From Ignavibacteria bacterium (GTDB lineage: Bacteria > Bacteroidota > Ignavibacteria > Ignavibacteriales > Melioribacteraceae), in contig QILJ01000028.1 in the NCBI GenBank assembly GCA_003233295.1, positions 1 to 7,122 on the forward strand: a stretch of 7,122 nucleotides of DNA, given 5' to 3'. Under the pieces are notes generated by a model. The model saw only the letters and a list, made by a program, of their open reading frames with translations. It made no database searches and was not told the DNA's origin. Every line of letters starts with the position of its first letter. Positions within the stretch are counted from its first letter, which is position 1. Shown in pieces: positions 6,890-7,122 of the stretch. Made by a program: the position numbers and the translations under genes.

Positions 6890-6979
6890 TCCTACCCAAT
6901 AAGATGGCAGGCATTCAGTGACGTCTGTAATTTGACATTCCGGTCAACGAATGTGTGCCCGCCATCTTGTTGGGCGGGA
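6890..6979. repeat. REPIN-like element: two inverted REP-type hairpins
   Basis: Two arms of 23 nt (6890-6912 and 6957-6979) are inverted copies of each other with four differences; the core is CCCAATAAGATGGCAGGC against GCCCGCCATCTTGTTGGG. Each arm also folds on itself. The right arm forms CCCGCC/GGCGGG (6958-6963 with 6973-6978) around a 9-nt loop. The left forms CCTACC/GGCAGG (6891-6896 with 6906-6911) around a 9-nt loop, with one mismatch. The 44-nt spacer contains a further small inverted repeat, TTGAC/GTCAA (6932-6936 with 6943-6947). GC content is clearly higher than in the surroundings. Paired inverted REP hairpins are the architecture of REPINs mobilised by RAYT transposases; copy number in the genome is unknown from here. 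It could alternatively fold as one long stem-loop in a transcript. Confidence 0.6.
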
Positions 6980-7095
6980 TCGCTAATCACAATTTTTAGA
7001 AACGAAATTTTCCAAAAATCACTTTGTTTTTCATAGACTAAAAATCTTCAAACTATTCTGATTCGCTAGATAAAATTCTTTAACAAGAAAAAGAT

Positions 7096-7103
7096 TATAT
7101 TTG
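7096..7103 (+). promoter_or_regulatory. Possible Bacteroidota-type -7 box (TATATTTG)
   Basis: TATATTTG matches the TANNTTTG -7 consensus of the Bacteroidota primary sigma factor exactly, on the plus strand, pointing out of the window. It would serve a divergent gene beyond 7122. No TTTG -33 element is visible at the usual 17-23 nt upstream, so this may be a chance match in AT-rich DNA. Confidence 0.28.
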
Positions 7104-7122
7104 TACAATAAAGAAATTTAAA

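Larger units (their letters stand above)
6746..7122. other. Gene-free upstream region of the mannosidase cluster
   Basis: I find no credible coding frame or RNA gene in these 377 bases. The region holds an AT palindrome (6799-6818), a REPIN-like double hairpin (6890-6979) and a TANNTTTG box on the plus strand near the window end. A promoter for the minus-strand operon should lie here. The nearest match is TCAATTTG on the minus strand (6860-6853), one mismatch from TANNTTTG, but I see no partner -33 TTTG at the expected distance. I therefore do not call it as a promoter. Confidence 0.6.

Noticed and set aside
6890..6979. Inverted repeats considered as a CRISPR fragment or insertion-sequence ends
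   Set aside because: There are only two copies, in inverted not direct orientation, with a 44-nt spacer and no transposase between them; a REPIN-type element fits better.

Overview
The window is AT-rich bacterial DNA. Every recognisable gene lies on the minus strand, so transcription runs from high to low coordinates. Glycoside hydrolases with lipoprotein or Sec signals, almost no Shine-Dalgarno sequences, a perfect TANNTTTG box and short intergenic palindromes suggest the Bacteroidota/Ignavibacteriota (FCB) group. No marker gene is present to fix the taxon, so this is an inference.

Layout in transcription order: (i) 7122-6746, a gene-free upstream region with a REPIN-like pair of inverted hairpins, a 20-bp perfect AT palindrome and a possible plus-strand promoter for a gene outside the window; (ii) 6745-4520, a complete secreted GH92 alpha-mannosidase; (iii) 4483-3809, a cupin-fold D-lyxose/D-mannose isomerase; (iv) 3806-2616, an unusually long PfkB-family sugar kinase, 2 nt after the isomerase; (v) 2589-2383, a small open frame that looks like the degraded tail of a glycosidase, possibly GH38; (vi) 2290-995, a lipoprotein of the (alpha/alpha)6-barrel (six-hairpin) glycosidase type; (vii) 985 to the window edge, the N-terminal 328 residues of a second GH92 enzyme, predicted to be a lipoprotein.

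The best joint reading is an alpha-mannoside utilisation operon. The two GH92 enzymes, and perhaps the six-hairpin enzyme, would release mannose outside the cytoplasm. The isomerase would convert mannose to fructose, and the PfkB kinase would phosphorylate fructose to fructose-6-phosphate. This isomerise-then-phosphorylate order bypasses the usual mannokinase plus mannose-6-phosphate isomerase route. The families are visible in the sequence; the substrate assignments of the isomerase and kinase in this context are inferred. No transporter, SusC/SusD pair or regulator lies inside the window.
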